This document shows positions 1 to 11,300 of a stretch of 64,000 nucleotides of DNA, piece by piece; within the stretch, counting starts at the first letter, position 1; each line of letters starts with the position of its first letter. The position numbers were made by a program, and so were the translations under genes. The notes under the pieces were generated by a model, which made no database searches, was not told the origin of the DNA, and worked only from the letters and a program-made list of their open reading frames with translations. Origin of the DNA: Ciona savignyi (Eukaryota; Chordata; Ascidiacea; Phlebobranchia; Cionidae); contig CH003313.1 of the NCBI GenBank assembly GCA_000149265.1, forward strand, positions 2,660,145 to 2,724,144, given 5' to 3'.

Positions 1-559
1 TGCATGTGCGTCAAATCATGTGGTGTGTCATAAAAAATTCTTGTGTGCCACTTTTGGCACGTTTGTCGACTCTTGCAATATATTTACATACATATCGGCT
101 ATATCATTATTTTCTTAACATTTTTAAGCTAATTGCAGCTAAATCTGTCATAATAGGCCCCCCTGAGTGTAATGGAGAAGTGTAAATAAAACAGGAAAGA
201 AATATTGACAGTAAATAACACATTAAAGTAGACATGGGCAAATCCGGACCGGAGGGTCGTTTGTTCTTTTATGTTGGCCCGCCGGATGTTATCGACATGT
301 TGCAAGATTAAATAACGGTGTTACATCTAAATTATGATGTCATAGCTAAACTTGTGCGTTCTCCTTGCGTTTTCCCATTCACAAGGTTTTCCCATTCACA
401 AACATAAATATCCTATCCTGCGTCCTGCCTAATATATAACGAATATTTCAATCCCTCACAGGTGGATACAAAAGAACTTATTCGGAAAGCACTCCACGTT
501 AGTATTGCCCTTTAGATAATATCCTATTTATATGGGTATTGTGCATCATTTCCTATTGG

Positions 560-760
560 GGAAAACTAAAAGGAGGGAAAGCGGGAAGGAGAGAAACTGC
601 GCATTAAAATGAAGATTAAGACATTAGAGTTAGTTTTAAACTTGAGGTTTGCGTTGGGGTTAGTTCTGGGGTTTAGATAAGTGTTTAGAACAGGGTTAGA
701 ATTTGTTTGTTTTTGTAAGCAGTTTTCTCCTTCCCTCATTTTATTGATGCCCTTTCATAT
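560..760. mobile_element. MITE (GGAGGGAAAG family)
   Basis: The left end is GGGGAAAACTAAAAGGAGGG with GAAACTGC, and the right end is AAGCAGTTTTCTCCTTCCCTC, an inverted repeat of the left. The core carries GGGTTAG-like words. No coding frame is present. Confidence 0.7.
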
Positions 761-1225
761 TTGATACCAATGGTTTTTGATTGAACATCTTTCCCAAAAC
801 AAAATCATACTCCATTGTCTTAGTCATGCATGAACAACACTTTATTCTTTTTCCCTCCCATGCTTTAGCATTGTACCGGTTATCCAATATGCAGTTTTAG
901 TGATTTATTTTTTGATGTATAAATATTTTAAAAAGTTTTTTTCAATTAGCTGGGGTTAGTTTAGTGTTTTGTATATGTTTACACAGTCCTTTAACTTAGT
1001 AGAGTCCATCAATCCGCTGGGTATCAGCAGGAAATATTTGTTCAGATACATTTTCCCTTCGTTTTCAGAGCAATATGCAACAAGACCTCCTGTATTGACA
1101 AGAGGAACGACGCAGTTGGTTCTACCAAGTAGGTTTCATTTATTTTTTCATATTCTGGATCATTTAACCAACCTTTTTACCGATTTTGACCGGTGAAGAT
1201 TTGATAATTTTACTGCAGACCAGTA

Positions 1226-1335
1226 AGGTCCCACTTAACAGACATTGCATGAACCCAACGAATTAATGTGTTTTACTAAAATAATAAAACGTGTGAATCA
1301 TACACAACACACTGCAATAGCTCCAGTCAAGTATG
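1226..1335 (+). mobile_element. SINE-1, 3' part
   Basis: It begins mid-element (CACTTAACAGACATTGCATG) and runs through GAATCATACACAACACACTG, ending abruptly at the next copy. Confidence 0.6.
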
Positions 1336-1337
1336 GT

Positions 1338-1512
1338 CCAAAAGATTAGTCTGGTGGTTTAGTGCGTCGCCTTTCAGCCGAAGGGTTGCTGGTTCGAAAC
1401 TGGCCACTTGCTACTTGGTTGTATACTTGGGCAAGCACTTAATGGAACATTGTCTGAACCCAGCAGATTAATGGGTTCTACTAAATTAAAGAAACGTGTG
1501 AATCATACACAA
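1338..1512 (+). mobile_element. SINE-1, 5' part
   Basis: It starts at the tRNA-like head (TTAGTCTGGTGGTTTAGTGC, then a B-box-like GGTTCGAAACT) and stops after GTGTGAATCATACACAA. Confidence 0.75.
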
Positions 1513-1751
1513 ACGAGTGAATCTTCTAGTAATTGCAAAACAATTAAGTGCAAGAAAAAAGTATGCAACACAAAAAATAAACAGAAAAATTGAAGTTAAA
1601 TATGCGGCTGATGCGGCTCGGTACCGAATTATCCGCGGACCAGGGATTGGAGACCACTGGTTTAACCAACATGACGACCACGCCACCATATATGTGCTTA
1701 CAGGAGGCCCTTTTACTTGGTTGTTAAAAATGCAAAAGTTCCGGGTACTCA

Positions 1752-1846
1752 GCTAGGGAAGGAGGGAAACTGCACACTAAAATAAAGATTAGGGGACACA
1801 TTAGCAGTTTCCTTTCTTCCCTCCTTTTAGTGTTGCCCTACCCATG
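1752..1846. mobile_element. MITE (GGAGGGAAAG family), short internal-deletion copy
   Basis: Both ends are present (GGAAGGAGGGAAACTGCACA and GCAGTTTCCTTTCTTCCCTC), but the GGGTTAG-rich core is missing, giving a ~95-bp near-palindrome. Confidence 0.7.
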
Positions 1847-2358
1847 GGGTATTTCTTAAAGTAGCAGTTTGTCGACATAATGCTTCATTTGACTGTACTT
1901 ACATGTTTTACCAGATTACGAAAACTCACTACCGAATTACGAAAACATGGGTTGACCCGATTCAAGACATTTCTTCCACTGTGACCAGTGCAGCCACGAC
2001 TCTAAGTTTGCCTAACTTTGAACAAGCTTGGCCATGGCACTATGTCATTAGCAATTTCAAAGAAATTTGACAAATGACCCAACTATTTCTTGTATTTTCA
2101 CGCGAATGCCTGCCAACCTTAATCAACGTTTCTCGCAGCATATTTGACAAAAAAAAACTTTTAAAAACGCAATCAGAACTTAAATTACATTTTTATACAT
2201 AATTATTTCTTATCGTGTTTAATTTACGTTTTCTCTTTTACATCATCTCGCAATTAAATACAGTCCAATAATCGTCCTTACGTTTTAATTGATGTGTTGA
2301 GGCTTATGGTTTTCCTCGTACAATCTTAAGTACATCGCAGACCTGTTGCTTTTCTTCA

Positions 2359-2600
2359 AGATAGGATGGGATATTCTCCGTGAATGGGAAAAACCTAGGG
2401 GGTTAACACACAGTCAGATTACCTCGCCCCGCCGTTATGTTACTGGAGCTATTGCAATGTGTTGTGTATGATTAACAGGTTCATTCAATTTGGTAGAACC
2501 CATTATTCCAGTACGTTTAGGCAATATTCGTTAAGTACCTTGCCCAAGTACACAACCGACTCGCTAGCGACCAGTCACTCAAATACCATGACAATGAAAC
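2359..2600 (-). mobile_element. SINE-1, reversed
   Basis: It runs from the GATAGGATGGGATATTC tail end through GTTAACACACAG and GTGTTGTGTATGATTAACAG to CTAGCGACCAG. The outermost head is diverged. Confidence 0.75.
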
Positions 2601-3252
2601 CACTCGTCACATCCGGCCGCGCATAGAGGCCTTTTAAGTCAGGCATGGGCAACATGCGGGCACGGGCCGGCCCGTGAAGTGATTTTGACCTGCCCACAGA
2701 CTGTATCTAACCATACCCTGTAATTGAGATATTGAATACTGTTCATGTAATAATCCGGAGGTGATCTCACGATTGCCCGTGTGTTACTGCCCCTTAGTTT
2801 CACCATTTACAGGATTAACATGAATATCCTAACTATCCAACAAAAGTTGCATAAGAGAAATCAAGAATAGTCAATATACATTTTACTCTGCCGTTAGGGG
2901 GGAACAGAGAGCAGTAAAAAAGCTGACATAGTGGCATTTTCTCCCGACCACTAACATACTCAAAGTCTCGCAGTATTCTAATATTTCCGAGGTCCGATAG
3001 GGTTAGGATATCAAAGTTTATCTTTGGAATGAAAAAAAAAACATTGAAATTCACTTGTGCAACACTATGTCACGTGTCCACGGTCGAGCTACCAGGGCTA
3101 CTGTAGTGTTAAGTTGTCCATTGTTTACAAGATAGATTCATGCAATTTTTTGTTTAAAACTTAACCGGCTTTTTGTTTAAAACTTAACCGGCATTTTTGT
3201 TTTAACTTTTTAATTGCAATTTATTTACTAACTGTATTCCGTCAGTGCGATA

Positions 3253-3596
3253 GGTCAGCGGTCCCCACCCGGCCCGCGGATCAGTTGGTACCGGGTCGGA
3301 CCAGCTGCATATTTAACTTATATTTTTCATTTAATTTTTTTAATACATAGTTTTTGCTTGCACCTAATTGTATTGCAAATTACTAAAAGTTATTTTTTTA
3401 AATATGTTGAAAGCCTACTTGTGACGTTACAAAGTCGTCGCTTGTTGCCAGTTTTTCTAGTAGGCTTTGTGCAATACATCATGATCACACCTTGTGCAGT
3501 CATTTAAACTTATAATTAACATTGCCTTACCGGGCCACAGCAAAATTATCAAATTTTCACCAGTCCGAAGCGGTAAAAAGGTTAGGGACCATTGTC
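3253..3596. mobile_element. hAT-like non-autonomous element
   Basis: The left end CAGCGGTCCCCACC and the right end, reversed (CAATGGTCCCTAACC), are inverted repeats. Subterminal CGGCCCGCGG and ACCGCTTCGGACTGG-type words recur in the other copies. No transposase is present. Confidence 0.7.
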
Positions 3597-5386
3597 CTAG
3601 GCAAATAGCTTTTTTCAATTAGATTAACAAATTAACTGGGTGGTATCCACGCTTCTGACTGTCGCATGAACACGATTACATACAGACGGTGCAGCCGATG
3701 GAGACGTATGTTAATACAGTATCACCTGCAAAATGCGTGGAGATAATGACGACACATTTGAGCTGTATCTTCCTGTTATCGGGTTTAGTTACATTTGACC
3801 TCTGAGATTTGGACATCATTTTCAAGATTTTACGTCGTTGACCAACGCGTTACCGAACCACGATAAGCGTCAAGGTCATTTTCTGGTTGGTAATCATGCG
3901 TTGTTTTCCAACTATGAAATTTGATAAGTTTTTGAAAATTCGATAAGTTTTGAAAATTCGAAATGAAATCACAGAAAAAATTTCACGGAAACGTAACTAA
4001 GAGCGAGGGAGACAGATTTCCCAGAGCGTACTTTGCTCGTCGTTCGGTAAAGTCCAAAGCCAAACAGTAATGACATGTTAATTGTTTAAAAGACTGTCTG
4101 TGTGCTATCCCGGTATCACCTGGCCGAATGGAGGGCAAACAAACCTACAACAGAAAAGCCGAGCGAAGGAAACGATTTCTTTGACTGAAGGCGGCGGATA
4201 AGACCTTCCTTCCTTTCTCTCGCGCTGACTTCTTTCCGATCTGCAAACATGCCAGTCTTTCCGCCCTGTGTATTCATCTGCGACCCGAGCCCAGTCCGCG
4301 CCGGCTTAGCCACGACTGGACGTTGAGATTGCAAAGATATGAGCAAGTTTGGTTTTTAATAGCTTACTCAGCATACACCGGCAGCGGTGTATTTAGAAAG
4401 AAAGTTAAAAAACATTTAATTTTAACTTTTAATTAATAGATTAATTGCGAGTGGTCGTTTTGATAGAACACAGCAGATTAAGTTTTTTAAGTCCGTATTG
4501 TGCGAACTGATCTGAAAGCCTAATTACTACCATTTTGTAGCACTTGATAATAATTAACATGTAAACAATGGCTTATTTGTTGCGGCGTTATAAAGTGATT
4601 AGGACGGCAAGATATAAGACATCTATGCAGCATAGTATTTTTGTTAAACCTTTTAATTCATTGTTTGTTTTTTATTGTTTATTTATGTTACCAGTTTAAA
4701 CAGTTGGTAAACACGTTAGGCAGGGTCAGGGTACGACCTCTTTCCATAATTGCAATAATTCGTCGCAATTTTGTGCCGGAAAACCAATCAATTTTTACGA
4801 GTTTATTTTTATGGTGTTTTAATTGCACGCTGTTACTCTTTTTATGGTTGGTAAGGTAAACGCCGACAGTTGGCATTCGCGTTAATACGCTTTTAAGTAT
4901 GTTGGATCGAGGGTGGATGAATACCCTCTCGGAAAGTAGGCCAGTGTGAAAAATGCGATTCCTTCGAAAAGGTTAAGACTTCGCAGCTTATAATAAATCG
5001 TTAAAATCGGCATCTCATCCATTATTCTATTGTGGTGGGGTTGTTTTGGGTTATACTTCCAATTTTCGCCATACTAAATCACTGTATTTTCGTCTTAAAT
5101 AATTCAGATTATTCCGAGACCGCTGTGGTCAGGACATAAAAATGTCTCTGTAAATAAGTATTTGAACGAAGCTTACAGTGACATTACTAGCATATGTGGA
5201 AAGGTTATATTTGCCCACCGGCTTTTGTGTGCTGTGTCGTATTTAATCCCACAAAGTTTGCTTTCAGGTTCACGCGGACGTTTTTTACGATCACGCAGAT
5301 CTTTTTTTAGCCTGAAATCGTGAAGTAGGCATCCCGAGCAAGAATCACGCTGATCTAACCTCGTTTTTTTCCCGAGCGGTTTAATC

Positions 5387-8300
5387 ATGCTGTTCCGGAC
5401 ATACACGCTATCTTTCTTCTGTAGTGTGGTCCTTTTGCTCTGCTATACCACAAGAGCGTATGCTGGATGCGCCGACATAGGACGATGCTGCAGTGGGAAA
5501 AGCACGTCGTGCAAATTCAGCTACGGATCATCACGTTCCGGCCGAGTCTGCTATTGCGACGATTTCTGCCAGAAATCAGGGGATTGCTGCAGTGATTATG
5601 AGTCGTACTGTCTATCAAGAGGTAAGGCTTGAAATATGCATTTAAATCCTTCATTATAATACTCCAATGTAAATTTACTCATAAATGTGTACATATTGCG
5701 GATATATTGCATGCAGACATGTAAGACCTTCATTGAGGTTCTTAGAGATTTCGTCAATGTCTTTCCACTTAAAGCGACAATTGCGCAATCTATCAAAGTG
5801 CAAAGCGACGCAGATAAAAGCGAAGTTAGACCTTCTATTCATACATAACCTTTGTGCGTGGGTATAACAGCCGGGCCGTCTTCCGGTTTAGACTGGGCGA
5901 TTAATTGTGATATTTGCCGAGCGGCGAATATAGAGCTCCAAGCTTTCTCCGGTATACGTCTTGGAAAGTCTTGCGCTTAATTCAAAGTGATCTCGTTTCT
6001 AGTTGCCTTTTAACAAGCCCGGGTACGTGACCTACGGGTGAAAGTTCATTTATTATTGAAATCGGATACTGGTTAGGCTAAGCGAGCACTTATTTAAATT
6101 ACCCCCGCCCAAGGAAATCACGAATTCTGTTTAACTGACCACTATAGTCGAAACAAACACATGGAGTAAGAGTGGTACTTTTAAATTATTTATACCAGCC
6201 TTAATACAAACGGTGGAACCGGTACTGGTTTCGGATTTAACTGGCAGCTTGGTTGTTGTGTAGTAATTTAATTCCGAAGCCGTTTCAGCAGCTAAATGGA
6301 CATCACAGGCGCTACCCGATCCTACGAGACGTGCTGTCTAAATTACCAGTTTTGTACATTTTCACTTCTATTGTGTCCACGTAATTCCCGCACACATGGA
6401 TCGGATTTACTAGACCGACGCGTGGACAACTGCTCTTTGATTTCAAAACTTAATTCCAATTCTTGCCCTTTTAAGACTTTTAAAATATTTTAGAATAAAA
6501 ATAAATAAAGTAGGGTTATAATAGCTGCGTTACAGATAGATGAATGTTGAACAGGTTTGCTCAAGTAATGTATTTTGACGAAATCCAGAATTATTTTAAA
6601 TTTCTTTGGTGAGTGTTAAACATAACAGTGCTCAATCGTAGGCCTAGGTATTTTTGCTTGGTGCAAAATTTTGCAAGATTAAAGCTGATTTTAAAAGCAC
6701 CAACAGCTATCTCTGGCTAATTACATACTCCTGTTGCCGATGATCCTATTAAGAAAAACCAATGTAAAATATGTAGGTATCAAATCAAGGGCGAATTTTG
6801 AAATAAAACGTATAGCCAGTTTAATTTTATAACTTATTTCCCTAGTAATACGCTTATTAATATGTCATAGGTGATGTATTTTATAGCATATATCAAATTA
6901 TTATCAAAAATTAAGTCAAGTAGCAAAAAATAGGTTTGACGACTTGTGTCCAAATGTCGATACTTAAATACGAAGCACAATAAAATAGAATGTTTAAAAT
7001 GATGCAGTTCGTAAATGTTTATATTCGTAAGCCAGTCATTATGCGATCGTCCATTCGTAAATAATACGTCACTCGGGGACCAAGTGGCTACGCATGGTTG
7101 CTCAGTTAATAAATAACTTTGGATAGTCGGTGGCATCAAAGGGAATTTGAAAAGAAGTTTCATAAATCGACTGTCCTAACAACATTAAGTCCTTTAAGTT
7201 AATTTTGGTTCTCTAAGTTGGATCTCGCCCAATCCTATCCGCTGCGATATGATTTAAAACGGTTTGTAATAAAAAAGGATTTGAAAGGTATTACGGTACG
7301 GCCGTGTGGCCAAATGGCTAACGCGACCGATACATATACCAAATTATATTCAAAAAATCCGTAAGACAAGAACATCACGAGATCGAAACTTGGCTAGGTT
7401 AAAAAAAAACAAATAAAAAATTGAAAGGTATCACAATTATCTATTCTATGAAAATAGCTTGCGGGATTGTTTTCAATTAGAGTCACGTGGACGTAATAAC
7501 CGGCGGCCTTTAGGCTGGTCCCAATGGAATGACTTTAAGCTTGCGGTTAAGTCGCTGTTCTTCATCAGCTGTTGGCTGGATAAGGCTATTTTTACTGGTT
7601 CGTCTTAAATATTTATGTGACAATGGCCGATAAGCTTTAAACTCAGCAATGTCAATTATTATGCAATAATGGAGGGTTCTGTGCGTTTACTTTGTATCTG
7701 TGGTCGTTAAAATGCCAATTAATATCCAATATTGCAGTTATTGCAATATTGCTTTTATGCCTTTATTTTCTATTGTTTGACGTTATAATAATAAACACGA
7801 AGCTGGGCATAAATTAAGCTACAGATTTCCCACGTGTGGAAGAATGCCTCCTAACCGCTGCGAAGTTGCCGTCGTCGCTTGTATTTTAGTTTGTCAGCAC
7901 TCAGCCTGTCTACCAAGTATTATCGTATGTTTTGTCGCTCTTTCCACACATAGAGCGTAAGCAAATTTGGTTTCTATCACTACTTGTTACCCAGCCATCG
8001 TCGCCGTGTTTTCAACGCAACAGAAACCAAAAAACAGGGCAACCACAGAGCGTTTATAGGAAACCAAATCAGAAGGAAGACAAACTTGGAATAAAATAAT
8101 AAATAAATAGTACAATTACAAAACTTCAAATTGCATTGCCAAAATGTCGAATCAACTTAGAAAGGAAGACAAACTTGGAATAAAATAATTTTAACGATAC
8201 AAAATCGTAAATTCTATTGCCAAACTGTAGAATCACATTTAACTTGAGTTAATGCGACGATGAACTCGCTATAGTATGTTCTTTTCCTCTATTACCATGG

Positions 8301-11300
8301 CGTTGGTACCCACCAATACCCCTTACATGGCCAATGTCCATACAACAGGCGGTTAGTGTTTAACATGGGGTTGGAGTTAGGTTTAGTTCTGGGGTTGAGA
8401 TTAGTGTTTAGGAAAGGGTTAGAATTAGTTTTCCTAACTTTAGTGAGCAGTTTCCTTCTTTCCTCCTTTTAGTGTTGCACAGTATTGTCGACTGACATTG
8501 TTCCATTCATAATTACGTGAAATGAACAAGCTACTAACATTTTACCACCAAAGCATGCTTTGCCTACGCACGGGGACAATAATTGACTTTAAAAAGATTT
8601 TCTCCCAACCCACACATATTGCAAGCTAAGATACATGTATAAACAAAATTTTCCAACCAGAAAATCGACCGTGAGAATAATATTTTGCGACTCAAAGTTA
8701 CATTTGCTCATGACGTCACTGTCCTTCCAATTCGTCACACATGACTTCAGTTGAACTTACATGACGTAGGTAAAACGAAGATTATTACCAAATAAGGCGC
8801 GAACGAATAGAGTTTATATCTGACCGCAAATTGGTAAATATCGTTGTTGTTTCACGTTGGAGGGTTTGCTGAACGTTCAACTTCTCGAAGTCAATGTTTT
8901 CGAGATGTCGGATATTTGCGAGCTTGATAAAGTATGTACGCTAGCGATAGTTTTTCACGTCCAATAATTTAATCTACACCACATTAATTTGAGCGCAGTT
9001 GTACGGTCATCAACAATTAAAATCACAATTTATAGCGACGTTTTAAAAAATAGTGCTCTTTAACAAATCCTCAACAAAATTGACGATAAATCTCCATCAC
9101 GATTAGACTGCAGAAACCAGATCATATACGTCATTCTTTAAAACATTTCGCCTGATCAGTCCGACATAAAGATATAGACTTTAAGTTGATCATATAATTA
9201 CAGGGTTGGTTGTTTGGGTACATCTAGATTGGCGAATTATCGTGAACTATTGTTTCAATGCATTCATCTATAAATTACATTGTTTATCGTCAAAATCGAG
9301 ATAGCACGAACAAAGACCAAAAGTAATTTTAGTTAACGCGACCGATACATGTACCAACTTTTGAACAAAAAAAACATTTTTCGGGAGTACATACAATTAA
9401 ATTTGATACTACACAAAATAACAACAAGATATCACAATATGCGTGTTTTGTTTAAATACGGAAAGACTGTATAGAATTTAAATATGAAGTGTATAGCATT
9501 TTTTCAACATTGCTTATAATGAAATATTAATTTAAAATCTGATCTTTAAAATAGGGAAAATAGGCAAAAATCTGAACAATTGTAGTCGTGAACTGAATTG
9601 GTTTCCTTGAAAAATTAGTGTAATTTAACACCGCAATACGGTATAACTGAGCTACGTATAGTATAATTTATTAAAATACTTTTTAAATAGTGTATATTTA
9701 TAATATTTTTTCTAATTTTTTGTAAAGGGTTTACCACTGTATTTTAACGTAAACTATGTAATATTATAAACCATATTATGCATTAAAGGACTTTTTATGA
9801 TGAGTAGCTTTGGGTTTAACATCGTATTTTAACGTAAACTATATGAAAAGCTGTGTACATTTCTCCCTTGGTTTGTGTAAATGCCTATATATATATATAT
9901 ATAACATATATACGTTGTTAAGTTTTTATTATAGAAACGTCAAAGTTGCCATGGTGACGCACCAAATACGCACGAACTCCTGTTTCCATGACCACAGCAA
10001 TGATTATGTTACAGCTTATTATTACGTACCGGACCACTTGTTCAACTGATTTATTTGCATTTAATCAACGAGAGCGCGGTAAAGTGTAAAATTAAAGCCA
10101 CTAGAAAACTTCTATTTGGAACAAACAAAATATACCTTTTTTAGTATTGACCGCAGAAAAACAAGTTGAGTTTATTATGCGATGTCATGTCGAGCCTTTT
10201 AGACGCCAAGGCCCGCTTTCATTAAACCAGAAACGCTCTTATGCAGTATGCTTTGGCAATTGTGGTAAATTAGTTTTGGAAACACTATCTCGGAGTGGTG
10301 CTCTGTCATATTACATCATCGTTCACGTTAGAGTTTACGAGTTTTCCAAAATTAGCCTCTCCTTCCCGGCCCAATATAGACCGACTCATAATTCATCAAG
10401 GCTACGTCATCGCACACCTATTTGGAAAGGAATTTGTGAGGGTTGTAAAACTGTTTAAATATTTAGGAGTAGGATGAGAAATAAAAGAGCGAAAAATTCA
10501 TCCCCAAAGATCCTAAATAACTTTAAGTATTCCAAACGCGGGCAACACTAAAATGAGGGAAGGAGGGAAACTGCCCACTAAAACTATGGAAACTAATTAT
10601 AACCCTATCCCAAACACTAATCTCAACCCCAGAACTAACTATTGTTTCAACCCATGTTTAAAACCAACTCTAATGCCCCAATCTTTATTTTAGTGAGCAG
10701 TTTACCTCATTCCCTCTTTCCCTCCTTTTATACTTCCCCTCCAAACGCCGCCCTGTACCGCAGTTCATATTACGGTTTCCGGTATCGCTGGATCCAAGGC
10801 CGCCAGCTTCCAACCTCGATAAGCATAGAACATGTTAAGCAAACACACTGAATACACACCGGCAGATAAAAGCCGGCAACCAAACAACTGCATATAAGTC
10901 GGAAAAAATGAAGAAAATTATAAATTATATTGAAAAATCGAAGTATTGCGTCTAAAAGCCCGGTTTTTCGAGAAACAATTAGAGTCTTTATTTCAAAAAG
11001 TAAAATTAAAATTCAGTTTGTTTGTCAATCTATCTTCCATCAAATGATATGTCTCTTTTGGTCTGTAACCCTGTGTATTAATTCTTTGTTTTGAGTTTAT
11101 TATGTCATCGTCTGTTTTAAGTGTTTCGTATTCATTCCATTGTTCTTAGAGTCGAAGATTATGTGCCCTCGTCATAATCTGAAAGGTCTATAAACTTTCT
11201 GATCTAATTCAAATTACCTTCAAGTTCCTGCGTCAGGACTAGAAGGTAAACAAATAATCTTGTTCACAAGGTCTGTTCTACCAAACGAACATTTAAACGA

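Larger units (their letters stand above)
1180..1665. mobile_element. hAT-like element interrupted by SINE-1 copies
   Basis: The left part GACCGGTGAAGATTTGATAA at about 1189-1225 matches the end of the elements at 3253-3596 and 43408-43727. The internal and right part resumes near 1512 (TCTTCTAGTAATTGCAAAAC) and ends GGGATTGGAGACCACTG near 1660. Between them lie a partial SINE-1 (1226-1335) and a second one (1338-1512). Confidence 0.65.
1..5386. other. Intergenic region upstream of the SBSPON-like gene
   Basis: I see no recognisable coding exon here. The stretch holds MITE copies near 560-760 and 1752-1846, a nested transposon complex at about 1180-1665, a reversed SINE-1 at about 2359-2600 and a hAT-like element at about 3253-3596. 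A short minus-strand open frame at 4116-4346 lies in a locally GC-richer patch, but it has no recognised motif and I do not call it. The 5' UTR or promoter of the gene starting at 5387 presumably lies at the right end. I could not identify a convincing core promoter element. Confidence 0.6.

Noticed and set aside
969-1196. 75-codon plus-strand frame near the left edge
   Set aside because: It overlaps a SINE-1 fragment (AACTTAGTAGAGTCCATCAA) and the end of a hAT-like element; no protein family is recognised.
4116-4346. 76-codon minus-strand frame in a GC-richer patch
   Set aside because: There are no recognisable domain, splice partners or signal; it could be an exon but the support is too weak.
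10147-10458. 103-codon plus-strand frame in the SBSPON intron
   Set aside because: No motif, no coding bias that I can see, and no neighbouring exon; length alone is expected by chance in several kilobases.
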